Shown: in pieces, positions 1-9,470 of the stretch
Position numbering within the stretch: position 1 is the stretch's first letter
Layout of the letters: every line of letters starts with the position of its first letter
Origin: Stanieria sp. NIES-3757
GTDB lineage: Bacteria; Cyanobacteriota; Cyanobacteriia; Cyanobacteriales; Xenococcaceae
Assembly (NCBI GenBank): GCA_002355455.1
Contig: AP017375.1
Span: 1,116,001 to 1,180,000 of the forward strand
Direction of reading: 5' to 3'
Length of the DNA stretch: 64,000 nucleotides
Notes under the pieces: model-generated
Seen by the model: only the letters and a program-made list of their open reading frames with translations
Told to the model about the DNA's origin: nothing
Database searches by the model: none
Position numbers and translations under genes: made by a program

Positions 1-282
1 CCTACTCAAGGAATGCGCCAAGGAAACGATGTTGGTACTCAGTATCGTTCGGGTATTTATGTTTATGATCAAACGCAAAGAAAACTAGCTGAGGCTTCTA
101 AAGAAGCTTATCAAAAGGAATTAACTCAGGCTAGCTATGGCGAAATTTCTACTGAAATTATAGACGCGCCTGAATTTTACTACGCAGAAGAATACCATCA
201 GCAATATTTGGCGAAGAATCCTAACGGTTATTGTGGTTTAGGCGGAACCAAGGTTTGTTATCCTAGCACTGCTGTTAACTAA
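1..282 (+). CDS. msrA: Peptide-methionine (S)-S-oxide reductase MsrA, C-terminal part
   Basis: The reading frame is open from the first base of the window to a TAA at 280-282, so the N-terminal half, including the catalytic GCFWG-type cysteine motif, lies outside. The visible 93 residues carry the family's [13 protein letters not shown] block, which belongs to the substrate pocket, the EYHQQYL motif and the C-terminal [13 protein letters not shown] segment that holds recycling cysteines. MsrA reduces methionine-S-sulfoxide in oxidised proteins using thioredoxin. The assignment to the family is firm. Whether the protein is a plain MsrA or an MsrA fusion cannot be judged from this fragment. Confidence 0.93.
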   Translation, partial: PTQGMRQGNDVGTQYRSGIYVYDQTQRKLAEASKEAYQKELTQASYGEISTEIIDAPEFYYAEEYHQQYLAKNPNGYCGLGGTKVCYPSTAVN

Positions 283-321
283 ATGATTGATGAAGATTTA
301 GGGAGAATTCATTAATTCTCC

Positions 322-1020
322 TTATTTACTACTAAACAATTGAGTCGTAATTTGTTGTAAAACATTTAGTCCTTTAGTTGCCCCTTGGATTAATCTAACT
401 GCTGCTTGTGGTTGGGAAAGTAAAGCAACTGCTAAAGGGAATGTTTTTAGTCTACCGCGATCGCGATCAAAGGCATAATTAAGATCGGGTAAGTTGTAGT
501 GACAATCATCACTAACTACTCGGAGGATGGCTACTGAACAATCTGGTAATGCTTCTAAAATTGCCACTCCTTCCATATCAACAACATCAGCTTGGTATAC
601 TTGAGCTAAAGACAATTTTTCTTCAACTTTACTAATAATGCGATCGCAAGTTAATCCTCGTACTAAGGAAAATTTTGTGGTTAATTGAGAAGCAATTAAA
701 TTAGTAAGCTGTGTATCAGTCTGATAAATCTGCTTTTCTGAAGAGGAACTATTGCTAGCAAAAAGACAATCTTGATATAACACTACATCCCCAACTTGTT
801 CTTGAGAAGATAAACTACCACACAAACCCAGAATTAAAACTCGATTAATTGAATCTTGCCAAGATTTATTCTTTAATTGTTGGTAATATTTAGCGACAGC
901 CTCCCCTCCCATTGGAATTGGCAAGAGCTTAATATCTGTTTTAGTTTGTCTTAATCCTCGTTCTACTGCTTGATATTCTGCACCATGAGGAACAAAGATC
1001 GCATCTACAGCTAAATTCAT
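322..1020 (-). CDS. Nucleoside phosphorylase / MTA-SAH nucleosidase superfamily protein
   Basis: A 232-residue protein of the PNP/UDP phosphorylase fold. The catalytic region VVDMEGVAILEA (Glu150) and the following RVVSDD (Asp171) match the Glu and Asp that MTA/SAH nucleosidases use to bind the ribose and protonate the purine. The N-terminus (FVPHGAEYQAVERG, MGGEAVAKYY) is divergent from enterobacterial MtnN. Cyanobacteria commonly carry such a protein annotated simply as phosphorylase. Its neighbours are MsrA on one side and, past the iron ABC ATPase, the methionine-salvage phosphatase MtnX, which makes a role in methylthioadenosine turnover attractive but unproven. It is convergent with msrA and ends 40 bp from it. 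Confidence 0.75.
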   Translation of the reverse strand: MNLAVDAIFVPHGAEYQAVERGLRQTKTDIKLLPIPMGGEAVAKYYQQLKNKSWQDSINRVLILGLCGSLSSQEQVGDVVLYQDCLFASNSSSSEKQIYQTDTQLTNLIASQLTTKFSLVRGLTCDRIISKVEEKLSLAQVYQADVVDMEGVAILEALPDCSVAILRVVSDDCHYNLPDLNYAFDRDRGRLKTFPLAVALLSQPQAAVRLIQGATKGLNVLQQITTQLFSSK

Positions 1021-1131
1021 CTTAGATTTAAATTAATTTGGCATTCAATAATTATTTCTTGATAATAGTTCTTAACTAGAGTCTGGGATGGATGATATAT
1101 TAGTTGGTAGTTGTTGAGAACAATTCTTAAA

Positions 1132-1150
1132 AATCTAGATAATCATTATA
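1132..1150 (+). promoter_or_regulatory. Possible Fur box upstream of the iron ABC ATPase
   Basis: The segment AATCTAGATAATCATTATA ends 36 bp before the ATG at 1187. Its right-hand 13 bases, GATAATCATTATA, match the second two-thirds of the classical 19-bp Fur box (GATAATCATTATC) at 12 of 13 positions. The left six bases match poorly, so about 14 of 19 overall. The position and the downstream iron-transport ATPase make it credible. AT-rich context raises the chance of a random match. Confidence 0.45.
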
Positions 1151-1186
1151 AACTAGTTTATTTTTTCATCTGAGTTAGACAAATCC

Positions 1187-2296
1187 ATGACCCAATCAGT
1201 AATTCTCCAATTAGAAGGTATTGTTAAACAGTTTCCCCACAGTAAAAGTAGAGCAGTAGACAACGTTAGTCTAACTCTTGAACAAGGAGATATTTTAGGA
1301 TTACTAGGTCCTTCTGGTTGTGGTAAAACTACTCTTTTAAGAATTATTGCTGGATTTGAATCAGCTTCTGAAGGAAAAGTTGCTTTAGCAGAACAAATAG
1401 TTTGTGGTCAAGGCTGCTGGCTACCACCTGAAAAACGTGATACAGGAATGGTTTTTCAAGATTATGCGCTGTTTCCTCATCTCAACGTCGCGGACAACAT
1501 TGCTTTTGGTTTAAAAAGTAAAAAAAGTTCTCTTCCTCGTCCCCAAATTAAACAAAGAGTAGCAGAAGTTTTAGCTTTGGTAGGATTAAGTGGTTTAGAG
1601 AAACGTTATCCTCATGAACTTTCTGGTGGTCAGCAACAACGAATTGCTTTAGCTAGAGCTTTAGCACCTCAACCTGCTCTAATCTTACTAGACGAGCCTT
1701 TAAGTAATTTAGACGTTCAAGTCCGCCATCGACTCAGAGAAGAAATTCGTTCTATTCTCAAAGCAGCAGGAACATCAGCCATTTTTGTTACTCATGACCG
1801 CGAAGAGGCTTTAGCTATCTCTGATAAAATTGCCGTGATGCGTCAGGGAAAACTGGAACAAATAGGAACACCAGAAGAAATTTATATTCAACCAGCTTCT
1901 CGATTTGTTGCCGAATTTGTCACTCAGGCTAATTTTCTACCAGCCAAACGCAGTGGTGAGTTTTGGTCTACAGAAATTGGCGAATTAGTTATCCGAAATT
2001 CTCAATCGACTTATAGTTATGATTGGGGTGAATTAATGTTACCTCAAGAAGATTTAATCTTAACTCCTGATGACAACGCCACAGTAGTAGTAAAAGATAG
2101 ACAATTTTTAGGCAGAGAATATCGTTACTGTCTAGAAACACCTTCAGGAAAAAGGTTACACGCACGTACCACTGCTCATAAAGCAGTAGCTGTCGGAACA
2201 AAAGTTAATTTGTCAGTTATCGGTACAACATCACAAATTTTTCCTGTTTCTACTTTTAAAGAACCAAGTTTACCCTCAATCAAAGTTTCTGCTTAA
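1187..2296 (+). CDS. futC: Iron(III)-type ABC transporter ATP-binding protein (FutC/FbpC-like)
   Basis: A 369-residue ABC ATPase of the FbpC/FutC group, which powers ferric-iron import with a periplasmic FutA and a permease FutB. Walker A GPSGCGKTT is at residues 41-49, the Q-loop glutamine at 91, the LSGGQ signature at 145-149 and the Walker B ILLDEP ending at Glu170. An H-loop VTHDREEAL follows, then a C-terminal TOBE-like region of about 130 residues, as is usual for this family. No permease or binding protein gene is adjacent, which is common for cyanobacterial fut genes. A possible Fur box precedes it. Sugar or spermidine ABC ATPases look similar, so the substrate rests on overall resemblance and the Fur-like site. 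Confidence 0.8.
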   Translation: MTQSVILQLEGIVKQFPHSKSRAVDNVSLTLEQGDILGLLGPSGCGKTTLLRIIAGFESASEGKVALAEQIVCGQGCWLPPEKRDTGMVFQDYALFPHLNVADNIAFGLKSKKSSLPRPQIKQRVAEVLALVGLSGLEKRYPHELSGGQQQRIALARALAPQPALILLDEPLSNLDVQVRHRLREEIRSILKAAGTSAIFVTHDREEALAISDKIAVMRQGKLEQIGTPEEIYIQPASRFVAEFVTQANFLPAKRSGEFWSTEIGELVIRNSQSTYSYDWGELMLPQEDLILTPDDNATVVVKDRQFLGREYRYCLETPSGKRLHARTTAHKAVAVGTKVNLSVIGTTSQIFPVSTFKEPSLPSIKVSA

Positions 2297-2393
2297 ACAT
2301 AAATAATTTAATAGAGTTTGATTATCGAGATTGGGCTTTTTTTAGTAAAATCAGGAAGTATTTTTTTTGAAAAATCTATCCTAATCAAAAGTA

Positions 2394-3056
2394 ATGAAGT
2401 ATAAAAGCATTGTTTTTTGTGATTTTGATGGCACAATTACTGCTGTTGAGACTTTTGCAGGGATGTTGAAAGAATTTGCTCCCGATTTATCTGAAGAGCT
2501 TATGCCTTTGATGTATGCTAAAAAGCTTACTTTAAGAGAAGGTGTGAGAAAAATATTAGAATCAATTCCGACCAGACTATATCCAGAAATCATTGATTAC
2601 GCTGCAACTAAACCAATCCGCCCTGGATTTAATGAATTATTAGATTTTTTAAATAGTCAAAATGTTCCTTTGATAGTAATTTCTGGTGGTTTAAGAGATA
2701 TGGTAAAAAATGTTCTTAGTCGCCAAGAAAATAATCAATCTTTAATTAATAAAGTTACTAATATTTTTGCTGTTGATATTGATACTAGCAGTGAATATTT
2801 AACTGTTTATTCCGATTTTGAAGCAGATACAGAATTAGTGGCTAAAGTCAAAGTAATGTCTCAATATAATACTTTAGAAACTATTGCTATAGGTGATTCT
2901 CTTACTGATATTAATATGGCATTAGAAGCCGACTTAGTTTTTGCACGCGATCGCCTTAAAGATTATTTAGATGAAGACAATAAATCTTATCTAGCCTGGG
3001 ATAGTTTTTTTGATATTAAAAAATATCTGCAAGCCCACTGGAAAATTGATCATTAA
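2394..3056 (+). CDS. mtnX: 2-hydroxy-3-keto-5-methylthiopentenyl-1-phosphate phosphatase (HAD family)
   Basis: A 220-residue HAD phosphatase. The DFDGTIT motif (nucleophile Asp10, acid/base Asp12) opens the protein, the ISGG motif II lies near residue 96, and AIGDSLTDINMA supplies the C-terminal acidic motif IV. The cap region with PIRPGFNELL matches MtnX, which removes phosphate from an intermediate of the methionine-salvage pathway. Phosphoserine phosphatases are close relatives and are the main alternative. The gene follows the iron ABC ATPase by about 100 bp on the same strand. No other mtn gene is visible apart from the nucleosidase-like gene at 322-1020. Confidence 0.78.
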   Translation: MKYKSIVFCDFDGTITAVETFAGMLKEFAPDLSEELMPLMYAKKLTLREGVRKILESIPTRLYPEIIDYAATKPIRPGFNELLDFLNSQNVPLIVISGGLRDMVKNVLSRQENNQSLINKVTNIFAVDIDTSSEYLTVYSDFEADTELVAKVKVMSQYNTLETIAIGDSLTDINMALEADLVFARDRLKDYLDEDNKSYLAWDSFFDIKKYLQAHWKIDH

Positions 3057-3084
3057 AATTAACCTTTTTTTGGTCTATTTGCGA

Positions 3085-3504
3085 TCAAGGCAACCAATTT
3101 TTATCCATTAATTCTGATGCTTCATAAGGACAATTGAGAGGAAATAAAATTATTTTCATTCCTGTTTCTGCGCTTGCCCATTCTTTTGCTTCACCGTAAG
3201 CTTCAGGGATTATTTCTGGTAATTTTCTTTTTAAAGATGGTTGTTGTTTCAAAAGTTTGGCAATACGATTACGACTATTGAGGATTGAGCCACGCCAACT
3301 ACCACATTGTAAAGAAGGTTGATATTCCCATTTCAACAAATGAGCAATTAACACAATAAGATAACTTTCTAGTTCTCTCTCATTGCTTTTGTTCAAACCT
3401 TCTAATTCCTCGATTAAATATTCAATGTTTAATTCAGAAAAATTTTGTGATCGCAATAATTCAATTTGTTGATCTAAGCACAGATCGTAGTTTTCTTCGA
3501 TCAT
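3085..3504 (-). CDS. DUF29 family protein
   Basis: A 139-residue protein with the DUF29 pattern: an N-terminal helix carrying LRSQNFSELNIEYLIEELEGL, then ERELESYLIVLIAHLLKWEYQP, then the SWRGSILNSRNRI stretch and an IIPEAYGEAKEWA segment near the end. DUF29 genes are multicopy and widespread in cyanobacteria. Their function is unknown, although they often sit near mobile or toxin-antitoxin-like loci. The gene stands alone, convergent with mtnX, whose stop lies 28 bp away. Confidence 0.85.
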   Translation of the reverse strand: MIEENYDLCLDQQIELLRSQNFSELNIEYLIEELEGLNKSNERELESYLIVLIAHLLKWEYQPSLQCGSWRGSILNSRNRIAKLLKQQPSLKRKLPEIIPEAYGEAKEWASAETGMKIILFPLNCPYEASELMDKNWLP

Positions 3505-3591
3505 GTTTTTTATTAATGACTGATTACTTTAAAAAATGGAATTAATTTTTAGCAAGGCATTTAAATATTTTATTTTAATTGTAGTTAATCT

Positions 3592-3614
3592 AAAGGTGGA
3601 CAAATGCCCACCTT
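3592..3614. repeat. Short intergenic palindrome (GGTGG/CCACC type)
   Basis: AAGGTGG at 3593-3599 pairs with CCACCTT at 3608-3614 around the spacer ACAAATGC. It lies just downstream of the sucrose synthase stop codon. It resembles the GGTGGGCA/TGCCCACC repeats often seen between cyanobacterial genes and differs from the GTAxGG family described elsewhere in the window. It could stabilise the 3' end of the sucrose synthase mRNA. Confidence 0.6.
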
Positions 3615-3630
3615 ATGAATTAATTTTGTT

Positions 3631-6048
3631 TTAACGTTGCCAATGTTGTTCTAATAATGCTTTTGCTCTTGGCTTATAAATCAGATAGAACAAAGCTTCA
3701 ATGTAACGCAACAAGTCTTCTCGCTTTTCTTTAGAAGTATAATTCCAGAAACCATAAATACGAGCCAAAGAAAGCAATTTAGTGGTGTGAATTTTCCAGG
3801 TATAGGTACTATAAACCCTTTCCATACCGCGATCAGATATTTCATGCCAATAATCTGGGTTTTGATCGCATTTAGAAACAAATTCTAGGATTTTACTAGC
3901 AGTTTCTTCTAAATTCGTCGGGTTAATATAAAAACCATTAATTCCGTCTTGAATAATTTCTAATGGGCCACCAAACTGAGTGCCAAAGGTAGGTAAACCA
4001 GAAATCATTGCTTCTAAAATAGTCAAACCAAAAGCTTCAAATAAGGCAGGTTGAACAAATACCCCTCTGCGGTCAGCAATTACTCGATAAATTTCCCCTG
4101 AGTCACTCTTGGGTAAACGAAGACCTAACCATCGCATCTTACCATGTAGGTTATGTTGTTCAATGATGCGATACATTTTTTCGATTTCTTCTCGTTCTTC
4201 ATTATCCTGAGTTTCTGCCCCATGAATTTTGCCTGCTACTAAAATGAGGTTACAACGTTCTTGTAATTCTGGTGAATTAGCAAAACATTCTGCCAAACCC
4301 GTCAGGTTTTTAATGCGGTCTAGTCTTGCCATTGAAAAGAGTGGGCGTTTGCTAGGATCTTCTAACTTACCAAAGATAAAACTAGGGTCTTCAGTGCTGA
4401 AAAGTAATTCTTCTAATTTTTCTATTTTAGAAGGAGGACGCTCCTCGCTACGGGTATAAGGGAAATAAACGTTCTCGTTGACTCCTGGTGGAACAATATT
4501 AAACTTCGGGGAAAATAATTCAATGCCATTAACGACATGATACAAGTCTGGCATGGTGAAATTATCATAGGATTCGTATTGCCCTACACTATCACTTCTG
4601 CCTGCAATTTCTTGATAGGTACTGCTAATAATACAATTGGCAGCATTCATGGCAATTAGATCGGCGGTGAATTGTAGAGAAAAATGATAATTAGATTCTA
4701 AGTCTTGCCAGTACAAGTTACTAAATAAATACTTAGATTTCTCTAAAGCATGGGCAATAGTAAACTGGGTCACTTTTAATCTGCGGGCAAGTAGAAAAGA
4801 GACTAGGTTGCCATCAGAATAATTACCAATAATTAGATCGGGAATGCCTCGAAATTCTTGATAGAGTTCTTTTTCGGCATCGACAGCGTATGTTTCTAAA
4901 TAAGGCCAAATTTCAAAACGAGAAATCCAATTTTGAGTCATGTTAGGGTTGAATTCTCGCAACGGTACACGCAAAATCCAACCGTTGTCTGTACCGTGGA
5001 CTTTTTCTAATCGTTCGTTACAACGAGTACCGTCGCTATTAGGGATCAGACGAGTGAGAATGATAACTTTGGGTTGAATATTGAGATTATCTAAACCAGC
5101 TAAAGAAATATCTTCTTGTAGTTGTTTTTCTAGGCTTCTAGCTTGATCGAGGACATAAACCACTTGTCCACCAGTATCAGGACGACCTAAAACTCCTTCT
5201 TGGGCGAACCAACCGTGAACCGATACCAACACGATCCGAAAGATCATGGGAATACGAGAGAGGAAATCTTCTAAAACTTTGTAGTCGGGAGAGTCAATTA
5301 ACTCGTCAAGAATTTCTAAGGTTTCTCTTACTCTACCTGCCGTGTTACCCCAGCCTGGTTCAAAACCAAGATTTTGTAATTCAAAGCGAAATTCTTCATA
5401 GGGTCTAGATTTAGGGTATCCGCTAACTAAATTTAAAGCTTGTTTGATGCGATCGCTTAATTGTTTGCGGTCTTTAATTCTGCCGTTAATCAGTAGAGTA
5501 TTGCCGTTATAACTATGAAGACTTAAAAAGCTATAAAGCGCTTCTAACCATTGATTGGGGTCTTGAAAGATTTTACTGGAAAGATAACGATTGAGAAATT
5601 GTACCCCTCTGCCAATATTCTTAGGGTCGCGGATTGTTGGTGAATAATCATAAAATGGTCGAAAATCTATCTCAAAAACATCCCCTTCATCAGGATGAAA
5701 ATGATTTACAAAGCGATCGCGTGTATCTAGTAGCTGTTGCACGGTCATCGCTTCGTAGTTTAAATCTTCAAAAATTCGATAAGCTTCTTGTTGGGCAATT
5801 TTAGGGCGGATAATCAGGCAAATACTTTCTTTTTCAAGAATAATTTCTTGAGTGTAGTAAATTAATTTTCCTAAATTAGAAGAAAAATATGGTTCTTGAT
5901 CGCTTTTGGTCGTACTAAATGAATCAAAGGAACTTAAAATTTCATTACGCAATAAATATCGCTGGTTGGATTCTTGCAACTGACTGATAAACTCTCTTAA
6001 ACTATTTTTTTCTTCAGAATTTAAAACCGCTTCAATCAAATAGGACAT
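3631..6048 (-). CDS. susA: Sucrose synthase
   Basis: An 805-residue GT4 enzyme of the usual sucrose synthase length, which interconverts sucrose plus (A/U)DP with fructose plus NDP-glucose. The N-terminal regulatory region covers roughly residues 1-270. The GT-B core starts at VLVSVHGWFAQEGVLGRPDTGGQVVY, cited here as its parts SVHGWF and GRPDTGGQVVY, which form the fructose-binding loop. The C-terminal GT domain has EAFGLTILEAMISGLPTFG, the E-x7-E motif that binds the nucleotide sugar. Sucrose synthase in cyanobacteria usually works in sucrose breakdown, feeding glycogen synthesis. It is divergent from ppsA across an 886-bp gap. Confidence 0.96.
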   Translation of the reverse strand: MSYLIEAVLNSEEKNSLREFISQLQESNQRYLLRNEILSSFDSFSTTKSDQEPYFSSNLGKLIYYTQEIILEKESICLIIRPKIAQQEAYRIFEDLNYEAMTVQQLLDTRDRFVNHFHPDEGDVFEIDFRPFYDYSPTIRDPKNIGRGVQFLNRYLSSKIFQDPNQWLEALYSFLSLHSYNGNTLLINGRIKDRKQLSDRIKQALNLVSGYPKSRPYEEFRFELQNLGFEPGWGNTAGRVRETLEILDELIDSPDYKVLEDFLSRIPMIFRIVLVSVHGWFAQEGVLGRPDTGGQVVYVLDQARSLEKQLQEDISLAGLDNLNIQPKVIILTRLIPNSDGTRCNERLEKVHGTDNGWILRVPLREFNPNMTQNWISRFEIWPYLETYAVDAEKELYQEFRGIPDLIIGNYSDGNLVSFLLARRLKVTQFTIAHALEKSKYLFSNLYWQDLESNYHFSLQFTADLIAMNAANCIISSTYQEIAGRSDSVGQYESYDNFTMPDLYHVVNGIELFSPKFNIVPPGVNENVYFPYTRSEERPPSKIEKLEELLFSTEDPSFIFGKLEDPSKRPLFSMARLDRIKNLTGLAECFANSPELQERCNLILVAGKIHGAETQDNEEREEIEKMYRIIEQHNLHGKMRWLGLRLPKSDSGEIYRVIADRRGVFVQPALFEAFGLTILEAMISGLPTFGTQFGGPLEIIQDGINGFYINPTNLEETASKILEFVSKCDQNPDYWHEISDRGMERVYSTYTWKIHTTKLLSLARIYGFWNYTSKEKREDLLRYIEALFYLIYKPRAKALLEQHWQR

Positions 6049-6934
6049 AAATTATTGCTTCCTTAATTTACTATTCTACTATTCACAAATCTATTGAAGT
6101 TTTGATTCAAAGATGGAGGGATTTGAATTTTCTTATTTTTTTTAAGTTTTGCTACTTTTTTCTTAATTTATCTTATCTCTCGAGCTAGCGAATTCTATCT
6201 CAGGAAAGAAAAATAACCTGAAAAATCAGAAATAAACGCTTATTTAGTCAAACTATAGATGAATAGATCTTACATCCTCAAAAAGATATGGGATTGTTTA
6301 ATATTTCCTTGAATCTTAAATCAGCGTGATCGAGCGATCGCTATTTTTTTTGTATCTCTATATACTTAAGAAATTTTTAAAAGGATGAATTATAATGATT
6401 CTTAACTTTGATGAGTTACAACAAATGTACTTGAATTGACCAAAATGTTCGCTTTTGTTAGAGCGGTCTTTGATTTCAACCAAAATATTTGCGAAGATTT
6501 TCTTAATTTACCCTTAAAATTATCTAAATATTGCCAAAAAAGTTTTATAATCTTAGATTAATAAAAATTAGACAATTTCTATAAAAATCTGAACGTAGAA
6601 TATATTTTGATTTTTTGTAAACAAATCTTCCCGAATTAAATAAGAACCTGTTAATCTATTAATTGAAAGACAATTAGATGATTAAAAGTAAATACTAGAA
6701 AAAAACCCAAAACAACTCAATTAATTATCGAAGCAATTTAATTTAATGAGTAAGTTTTAATAGTTATTTACATAAAAAAAATTGTTCTTTCTGACCAGAA
6801 AATCTCAGATTAGTAACCACTACATCAGTAATTCGGCTGACAGTTTCACAAAGTAAAAGTTTGAAAACTGTAAAGCAGGACGTAGTAATTCTACATACCG
6901 CTCGATCACTGATGACTAAAAAAGGGAAGCTCTT
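6049..6934. other. 886-bp divergent intergenic region between susA and ppsA
   Basis: A very AT-rich stretch with no credible reading frame on either strand. It must hold the promoters of both susA (minus) and ppsA (plus). Near 6325-6352 a HIP1-containing AGCGATCGCT palindrome is followed by a run of eight T, which looks like a weak plus-strand terminator with no obvious gene in front of it. A hairpin in the ppsA leader is listed separately. No known riboswitch or RNA gene was recognised. Confidence 0.5.
6840..6871 (+). promoter_or_regulatory. Hairpin in the ppsA leader
   Basis: ACAGTTT (6840-6846) pairs with AAACTGT (6865-6871), and inside it CAAA (6849-6852) pairs with TTTG (6860-6863), leaving a GTAAAAG loop. 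The structure lies 64 bp before the ppsA start. It has no T-run after it, so it is not a terminator. It may stabilise the leader or be an operator dyad; no factor can be named. Confidence 0.35.
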
Positions 6935-9439
6935 ATGGTTAATATCGCCACAGAAAATTACCAATCAACCAGTAAAGAAACATCTTTTATTCTTTGGTTT
7001 GAAGAAGTAGGTATTCAAGATATTCCTTTAGTAGGAGGTAAAAATGCTTCGTTGGGAGAAATGATTCAACAACTTGCTCCTAAGGGAGTGAATGTTCCCA
7101 CAGGATTTGCTACTACTGCTTATGCTTATCGTTATTTTATTACTAAAGCAGAATTAGAGCCAAAATTAAGGCGGATCTTTGCCGATTTAGATGTAGACGA
7201 TGTTAACAATCTGCGACTCAGAGGTAAACAAGCCAGAGCGTTAATTCTTAATACTCCTTTTCCAGAAGAATTAGAATCAGCTATTTCTACAGCGTATTTC
7301 AAACTGTGCCAACGCTATGGAATTAGGGCAGATTTTTGCGATCGCTTTGACTCCGAATATCAAGATAAATGTCGAGAATTCAGTTACGATGTCGATGTCG
7401 CTGTCCGTTCTAGTGCCACGGCTGAAGACTTACCCGATGCTAGTTTTGCAGGACAACAAGAAACCTATCTCAACGTCAACGGAGTTAAAAACGTTCTAGA
7501 ATCGTGTCATAAATGTTTTGCTTCTATTTTTACAGACCGAGCTATTTCCTATCGAACAATTAAAGGTTTCGATCATTTTGAGATTGCCCTCTCCGTCGGC
7601 GTACAAAAGATGGTGCGCTCAGATCTTGCCTCTTCTGGGGTCATGTTTTCGATTGATACCGAAACAGGTTTTAAAAATGCTGCTTTAGTCACTGCTGCTT
7701 ATGGGTTAGGTGAAAATGTTGTCCAAGGCGCAGTCAACCCCGATGAATTCTTTGTGTTTAAACCTACCCTACAACAAGGTTTTCAGCCCATTCTCTCCAA
7801 ACGATTGGGTAGCAAAGAAATCAAAATGATTTACGATGTGGGCGGTAGCAAACTAACAAAAAACGTTTCTGTCTCCGAGTCGGAAAGATGGAAGTATGCC
7901 ATTAGCGATGAAGAAGTTCTAACCTTAGCCAAATGGGCTTGTATTATCGAAGATCATTATTCCCAAGTCCGTAATACCTACACCCCAATGGACATCGAAT
8001 GGGCAAAAGATGGTCAAACAGGAGAACTATTTATTGTTCAAGCCCGTCCCGAAACTGTTCAATCCCAAAAAACAGCCAATGTTTTACGCAACTATAAGCT
8101 AAACGGAACAAGTAACGTGTTAGTTACTGGACGTGCAGTGGGAGAAAGTATCGGACAAGGCTCGGCTCGTGTTATTTTAGACGTTCACAAACTTGAAGAA
8201 TTCCAACCAGGAGAAGTTTTAGTCACCAATAGAACCGATCCTGACTGGGAACCGATCATGAAAAAAGCCAGCGCGATCATCACCAATCAAGGCGGAAGAA
8301 CCTGTCACGCTGCCATTATTGCCCGTGAAATGGGAATACCTGCGATCGTTGGTTGCACTACCGCAACAGGCAATATTAAAACTGGTCAAGCAGTAACTGT
8401 ATCTTGTGCCGAAGGCGAAGAAGGCAAAGTTTATGAAGGTTTAGTTCCCTTTGAAGTAGCAGAAACTAAACTAGATAACTTACCGCAACTTCGTACCCAA
8501 ATTTTGATGAATATTGGCAACCCTGAAGAAGCCTTTAGTTTAGCTGCAATTCCCTGTGACGGGGTTGGTTTAGCCAGACTAGAATTTATTATTGCCAATC
8601 ATATCAAAGTCCATCCCCTCGCTTTGATGCACTTCGATCGAGTAGATGATATTTGTGTCAAAAACGAAATTGACCAATTAACTCGCCTTTATGACCATAA
8701 ACCGGATTTCTTCGTTGACAAATTAACTCAAGGTATTGGTAATATTGCAGCAGCATTCTATCCCAAACCTGTAATTGTCAGGATGTCAGACTTCAAGAGT
8801 AACGAATACGCTAATCTTCTCGGTGGCAAACAATTTGAACCCAAAGAAGAAAACCCAATGATTGGTTGGCGTGGTGCATCTCGTTACTACGATCCGAAAT
8901 ATAATCAAGCTTTTGGTTTGGAATGTCAGGCACTCAAACGGGTTCGAGACGAAATGGGTTTAACCAACCTCATTCCCATGATTCCTTTCTGTCGGACTCC
9001 CGATGAAGGACGTAAAGTTCTCGAAGAAATGGCAAAATACGGCTTAAAACGGGGTGAAAACGGGTTACAAGTTTACGTCATGTGCGAAGTACCGAGTAAT
9101 GTCATCCTGGCCGATGAATTCAGTGAAATCTTTGACGGATTCTCAATTGGTTCAAACGATCTAACTCAATTAACTCTAGGATTAGACCGAGATTCTGCTT
9201 TAGTTGCTCATATTTTTGATGAACGCAATCAAGCTGTTAAAGAAATGGTCAGAATGGTGATTGAAAAAGTCAAAAAAAATGGTCGTAAAATAGGTATTTG
9301 TGGTCAAGCTCCTAGTGATTATCCAGAATTTGCTCGCTTCTTAGTTGAATTGGGTATTGATTCGATTAGTTTGAATCCTGATTCTGTGTTAAAAACTCAT
9401 CTCGATCTTGCTGAAGTAGAATCGAAAGTTCAAAATTAA
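6935..9439 (+). CDS. ppsA: Phosphoenolpyruvate synthase
   Basis: An 834-residue enzyme with the complete PEP synthase layout. The N-terminal nucleotide-binding domain starts with VPLVGGKNASLGEM-like sequence and contains VRSSATAEDLPDASFAGQQ. The central swivelling domain carries GGRTCHAAIIAREMG with the phospho-accepting His458. The C-terminal PEP-binding TIM barrel ends with SIGSNDLTQLTLGLDRDS and GICGQAPSDYPEFA. It converts pyruvate plus ATP to PEP, AMP and phosphate, reversing the step of pyruvate kinase, whose gene begins at 62726. The start at 6935 has a GGGA-type ribosome site at 6923-6926. It lies opposite the sucrose synthase gene, suggesting a shared link to sugar metabolism. Confidence 0.96.
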   Translation: MVNIATENYQSTSKETSFILWFEEVGIQDIPLVGGKNASLGEMIQQLAPKGVNVPTGFATTAYAYRYFITKAELEPKLRRIFADLDVDDVNNLRLRGKQARALILNTPFPEELESAISTAYFKLCQRYGIRADFCDRFDSEYQDKCREFSYDVDVAVRSSATAEDLPDASFAGQQETYLNVNGVKNVLESCHKCFASIFTDRAISYRTIKGFDHFEIALSVGVQKMVRSDLASSGVMFSIDTETGFKNAALVTAAYGLGENVVQGAVNPDEFFVFKPTLQQGFQPILSKRLGSKEIKMIYDVGGSKLTKNVSVSESERWKYAISDEEVLTLAKWACIIEDHYSQVRNTYTPMDIEWAKDGQTGELFIVQARPETVQSQKTANVLRNYKLNGTSNVLVTGRAVGESIGQGSARVILDVHKLEEFQPGEVLVTNRTDPDWEPIMKKASAIITNQGGRTCHAAIIAREMGIPAIVGCTTATGNIKTGQAVTVSCAEGEEGKVYEGLVPFEVAETKLDNLPQLRTQILMNIGNPEEAFSLAAIPCDGVGLARLEFIIANHIKVHPLALMHFDRVDDICVKNEIDQLTRLYDHKPDFFVDKLTQGIGNIAAAFYPKPVIVRMSDFKSNEYANLLGGKQFEPKEENPMIGWRGASRYYDPKYNQAFGLECQALKRVRDEMGLTNLIPMIPFCRTPDEGRKVLEEMAKYGLKRGENGLQVYVMCEVPSNVILADEFSEIFDGFSIGSNDLTQLTLGLDRDSALVAHIFDERNQAVKEMVRMVIEKVKKNGRKIGICGQAPSDYPEFARFLVELGIDSISLNPDSVLKTHLDLAEVESKVQN

Positions 9440-9470
9440 AATTTAAATAATTCTCAATAATTGAGATTGG

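Noticed and set aside
6325-6352. HIP1 palindrome followed by eight T, resembling a terminator
   Set aside because: No plus-strand gene lies in front of it, and HIP1 octamers are frequent enough to fall next to T-runs by chance.
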